A stretch of DNA of 64,000 bases from Ottelia alismoides (lineage: Eukaryota > Streptophyta > Magnoliopsida > Alismatales > Hydrocharitaceae). Shown here piece by piece: positions 59,916 to 64,000 of this stretch; position 1 is the stretch's first letter; every line of letters begins with the position of its first letter. A program made the translations under genes and the position numbers. The stretch is taken from contig JAZKJV010011605.1 in assembly GCA_037367405.1 (NCBI GenBank), forward strand, positions 165,881 to 229,880. Direction: 5' to 3'. The notes beneath the pieces are model-generated. The model worked only from the letters and a program-made list of their open reading frames with translations. It made no database searches and had not been told where the DNA came from.

Positions 59916-61351
59916 GATTTTACAGACTTACATGCTGTATTTGATTGGTCATCAACGAATTTTCTTATATTATGCACATCAATCTTTGGTGAGGAGTTGA
60001 TAATAGTCTGAGAAGGAGGGTCTGTACATTAATAAGAATGATATGCAGAGAAAATGAATATGGTTCTTAATATTTGTGATGGTAGACTTGCACATGATGA
60101 GGGTCAAGTTGTAGATACTCCCCATCTAGAGGTGAAAGTACTCTCCTAATGGTACTGACTTGCACGTGATGAGGGGCAAGTTGTAGATACTCCCCATCTA
60201 GAGGCGAAGGTGCTCTCCTACTCGAAGGAAGTGATATCTCTACTCACATTAGATCTCTTACATACTAGCTAAAGCACCTTGTACTTTTCTATTTTCAGAG
60301 TAGTCAACACGGACATACTTAACTTACCTCGGGGAGAGTTTGTTAGCCACCCCAAAACCTACGGACAAAGTAGACATTCATAACTACGCGAGGGTAGAAA
60401 AAATATCAACTTCAGAATGTAACAGCCTGTAATGAATCCTCTCCTTGAGAATAGATGAGGGAAACAATTGGTAAGATAAATTGTAGAATGATCAACTCCC
60501 AGTCCCACACCCCGGTGTATGGTATGTTGGTAGCGATGGGTGTCAACCACAAGGGATACCATGGTTCGAATCTTGGGACGTGTCTTGGATGTTCCTCTAT
60601 TGGATGTTCATCCCATCAAGTCAACAAAAAAGGGGCCTTCTACTCCCTAAAATTACTTGGGGGCCATTATATGAAAAGGAGGAATATTACACCATCAAGA
60701 ATGTCTAAGTTTCCTCTTGGCAACATCATTTTACTGGCTGGTGTAGGCCCTTGAGCTTCTACTGGATAGTACCATTGGATGAGAGGAAAAAAATGCAAAA
60801 TCATGCTGGATAAATTCCAGGGCATTGTCAGACAGAAGAATTTTGATATTGGTAGAATAAACTCCACTTGATGATACAATCACAACGCATATGCTTAGAA
60901 GATCAGACTTGTCCTTTATTAAGATACCCTAAGCTAAATGACTGACTGATAACATACATGATCAGACAAGATTCTCAAATTTACAATAAACAAACCAGAT
61001 AGAAAGGCATTCTTGTGATCAAAATGAGCAAGATAAGAAACATGATGATGTTTCATAAACTGATTTCACATCAAAATTAAATTCAAAATCCGCTTCTCAG
61101 AAGTGTCGTGGATGCAAAGTTGGCAGTGCTTTAGGGTTTCGGGAAAACAAACAATAAACTCGGCAACAATATGTGATTGGACAAGTTGTAAGATGCTCAT
61201 CAAACTAGCATGGTCCTCATGGGTTAGTTGAAGAACAAAGGTAGAAGCAGCAGTAGAAACAAGTACATTACTTGAAGGAACGTGAACATAGTCATGTGAA
61301 GACTTGGTTACTTAAGGAATGCTTACCAAACTTTTCTCAGCTTTTGTCAGG
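59916..61351. other. Probable remainder of the copia remnant, not assignable
   Basis: A 66-bp direct duplication is visible at about 60087-60215 (ttgcacatgatgaggg..aagttgtagatactccccatctagag twice). Some minus-strand open fragments exist (60667-60879) without a recognised domain. This is where the integrase and gag of the minus-strand copia element would be expected. Confidence 0.35.
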
Positions 61352-61776
61352 GGATTTTTCAAGGTTGCAGAAAGCGGTAGTCGGTACTCGGTCGGCGGGG
61401 TCACCTACTAAGGATTAATTGGCAGTCGGACGACTAATCGGAATTGGTCGGTCATTAGTCAGTTTTGAATTTTTAAATTATTTTAAATATATAAATCACT
61501 TTTATAAATATATCATTATATATACATACATTTGTACATTTCATATGCCATCATAATGATACAAAAGAAGTAATTGACTTTAAATATAACATTAAGCATA
61601 TTAGAATATGTTTGCTTTAAAAAAAGTGAAAAAAATAAAAAATAAAAAAGGTTGTTGTAAAAGTCGACCGATTAGTCGGGTGGACCGACTAACGGCCGAC
61701 TAGGCCTAGTCGAGTCTGCTACCCCCAACTCGACTAGTCAGCCTAGTTGGTCGACTTTTGCAAGCTTGAGATTTTT
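61352..61776. mobile_element. AGTCGGTC-family hAT-like MITE, uninterrupted copy
   Basis: 409 bp (61360-61768). Ends CAAGGTTGCAGAAAGCGG and, read inwards, CAAGCTTGCAAAAGTCGACC. Flanks ggattttt (61352-61359) and agattttt (61769-61776) give a 7-of-8 TSD. Subterminal tagtcggtac, cggtcattagtcag at the left and cgaccgattagtcggg, ctcgactagtcagcctagttggtcg at the right, in direct and inverted order. Confidence 0.75.
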
Positions 61777-61945
61777 ACACATGAATGAGTTAATTGGCAA
61801 GATCATGATTATTTCCTTGACTCAGGAGTCAGGATCAACCGCCACAACCAGAAGAGCCAACCACTCCACCAAAGAATACAATAGAGAAATCGTCGTAGAA
61901 ACTAAAATTTGATCTCTAATCTTGCCATCTTTTTCGTAGATCCGA
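61777..61945. other. Short spacer between two MITE copies
   Basis: Nothing recognised. Confidence 0.3.
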
Positions 61946-62194
61946 TCACTGTTGTAGAAGTCCCCCGACTGGCCCCACTAGTAGGTCTGACTAGTCTAAC
62001 CAATGGAGTGGCCAACCGAGTATTGACTAATTCCGATAGGCTGACTAGTCGATCGATTTTTGCTTGGAGATACCATATTTTTATTTTTTTTGTTTTTTAA
62101 AGCAAAATTATTCTAATATGCTTAATGTTTAAAGAATATATGTATAAAAACGATTTATATATTTAAAAAGAATTAAAAAATCAAACCAATTAAA
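61946..62194 (-). mobile_element. AGTCGGTC-family hAT-like MITE, partial, inverted
   Basis: In reverse orientation it matches 61480-61768: gaagtcccccgactggcc, tgactagtcgatcgatttttg, the landmark tttaaagcaaaattattctaatatgcttaatgtt and gatttatatatttaaaaa. The remaining third is absent because the LINE begins at about 62195. Confidence 0.6.
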
Positions 62195-64000
62195 GCATGA
62201 TTAAGGTATATGATCTTTTCATAGCAAACGTTCTCTTCAAGAAGAGGGAGGAACATTTAATTACTTATAGGAGTGGGCCAACTAGAACACAGATAGATTA
62301 CTTTGCATTGAGGAGAAGAGATAGGCTGTGTTGTAAAGACTGCAAAGTAATCCCAGGAGAGAGTTTGACAACCCAACATCGTTTGTTAGTCTTGGATGTA
62401 CAAATGAAAGGGTTGATAAAGAAAAGGAGGGTTTCTAAGATAACTAGAACTAGATGGTGGAATCTTCCACTGAAGCAAGCGAGCTTCAAGGAGAAGGTTT
62501 TAGAAGACTTATCATGGGATTGTAGCGGTAATGCAAACGAGATGTGGGAGGCAGTAGCATCTTGTATCCGAAAGGTAGCCAAAGAGATGCTAGGCGAGTC
62601 AAAGGGAGGAGCTCCATGTCAAAAGGAGGTTTGGTGGTGGAGTGAAGGGGTGCAAGAGAAGCTAAAAATAAAAAGAGCTTCCTTTAAAGCTATGTCTAAG
62701 GATAGATCAGAGGAAACTTTCACAAACTACAAAATAGCGAAGAAGGAAGCAAAGAAGGCCGTAAGCGAAGCTAAGTCAAAAGCTTATGAAATTTTGTATA
62801 AAAATCTCGACTCTAAGGAGGGGCAGAAGGATATATTCAGGTTAGCCAAAGCAAGAGAAAGAAAGACCAAAGATCTTTCTCAAGTGAGATGCATTAAGGA
62901 CGAGGAAGGTCATGTGCATGTTACTCAGAAGGATATAAAGATTAGATGGGAGCAATACTTCCATAAACTTTTCATCGGGGAAGGAAATCGAGATAACACT
63001 TTGGGCGATCCAGCTTGTAGTGAAAGTTACTTGAATCGTGCATGTTATAGACGGATACAAAGAAAGGAAGTAGAGGAGGCTTTGAAGGTTATGAGACCTG
63101 GAAAAGGTGTAGGATCGGATGACATCCCTGTAGAAGTATGGAGAGTTTTAGGTGAGCGTGGTTTGACTTGGCTTACGAATCTATTCAATGTTATTTGGCG
63201 AAGCAAGAAAATGCCTGAAGATTGGAGGAGGAGTATCGTGGTGCCTCTTTATAAGAATAAAGGAGACATCCAAAATTGTTCAAATTATAGAGGTATCAAG
63301 CTGATGTGTCACACTATGGAAATTTGGGAACGTGTGATCGAAAAAAGGTTGAGGCAAATTTCCAATGTAAAAGAAAACCAATTCGGATTCATGCCAGGTC
63401 GATCAACTACTGAAGCCATTCATTTGCTGAGGAGAACAATGGAGATTTATAGAAATAAAAAGAACCTCCACATGATCTTTATTGATTTGGAGAAGACTTA
63501 TGATTCTGTCCCACAGAGAGTATTGTGGAGAGTGTTGGAGAAGAGACAAATACATGTCCTATACATTAACCTCATAAAGGACATGTATGATAGGGCTTTA
63601 TCTTGTGTAAGGACCCCGTCTGGGAAGACTGGATATTTTGACATCAACATTGGTTTACATCAAGGTTCTGCTTTGAGTCCATTTCTTTTACTTTGATTAT
63701 GGATGAGTTGACCAGGTCACATTCAGGATGAGTTACCTTGGCGTATGTTATTTGCTGATGATATTTTGTTAATTGACGAGACTAGAGATGGAGTAAATGA
63801 GAAGCTTGTGGTCTGGAGACATGAGTTGGAGACTAAATGATTTCGTATAAGTAGGGCTAAGACGGAATATATGGAGTGCACCTTTGATGGAAGCAATGGT
63901 GAAGGAATCGAGGTGAAGATTGGTGACGATAACATTCAGAAGAGAGATTCTTTTAGATATCTGGGATATACTCTACAACATGATGGGAAAATTGACGGAA
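62195..64000 (+). pseudogene. RTE-clade LINE, endonuclease end plus RT, runs off the window
   Basis: A 499-codon frame (62197-63696) starts in the C-terminal part of the AP-type endonuclease (YDLFIANVLFKKREEHLITY, TRTQIDYFALRRRD, TQHRLLVLDVQ), crosses a basic linker and enters the RT. Landmarks are GSDDIPVEVW, VPLYKNKGD, NYRGIKLM, FGFMPGRSTTEAIHLL, FIDLEKTYDSV and [11 protein letters not shown]. At 63690 a one-base deletion (compare 41197-41207 in the other copy) shifts the frame; the catalytic FADD follows at about 63752-63763 in another frame, with a further stop near 63838. The same family as 40893-42065 but a longer, independent insertion. 5' truncated, 3' end outside the window. Confidence 0.88.

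Overview
This window is nuclear DNA from a flowering plant with a large, transposon-rich genome. It holds one recognisable host gene, the first four exons of a type-B (GARP-class) cytokinin response regulator on the + strand. Everything else I can identify is transposon-derived. The GT-AG introns, plant LTR primer-binding sites, RTE and L1 LINEs and hAT-type subterminal repeats all fit an angiosperm. The exon 1-4 protein resembles the ARR1/10/12-ORR24 clade; a monocot or early-diverging angiosperm is possible, but I cannot name the species.

Layout. (1) 1-20090: a ~20 kb non-coding LTR element on the - strand (LARD-like). It has ~4.06 kb LTRs, a tRNA-Asp-type primer-binding site, a polypurine tract, and an unusual set of hairpins that each carry a copy of the polypurine tract. 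A second LTR element (6225-12044, TSD GTACA) is nested in it. (2) 20091-26750: broken LTR elements. These are a - strand Del/Tekay-like 5' LTR with iMet primer site and decayed leader/gag, a + strand 3' fragment related to the first element (same hairpins), and a + strand LTR end with primer site. (3) 26863-30670: intergenic, with a small Pack-MULE-like element (11-bp TSD), a foldback MITE and short duplications. (4) 30670-45250: promoter, 5' leader with uORFs, and response-regulator exons 1-4. Intron 1 is 13.1 kb and packed with nested elements (L1 remnants, a complete non-autonomous copia-like element, several hAT-like elements, an RTE LINE with intact TSD). (5) 45251-64000: intron 4 if the gene is intact; the exon completing the GARP domain is not seen. 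This stretch contains a five-unit tandem array (47757-54825), an L1 pseudogene, a GGGCC-rich hAT-like element, a copia RT remnant, and a second RTE LINE running off the end.

The most distinctive structures are the array in which the left end of a hAT-like element has been amplified five times while its right end remains single, the polypurine-tract hairpin arrays, and the co-occurrence of at least five hAT-like families with different subterminal motifs inside one gene. No prokaryotic operon, CRISPR or defence-type system is present. Coordinates of element ends were read by eye and inexact ends are flagged.
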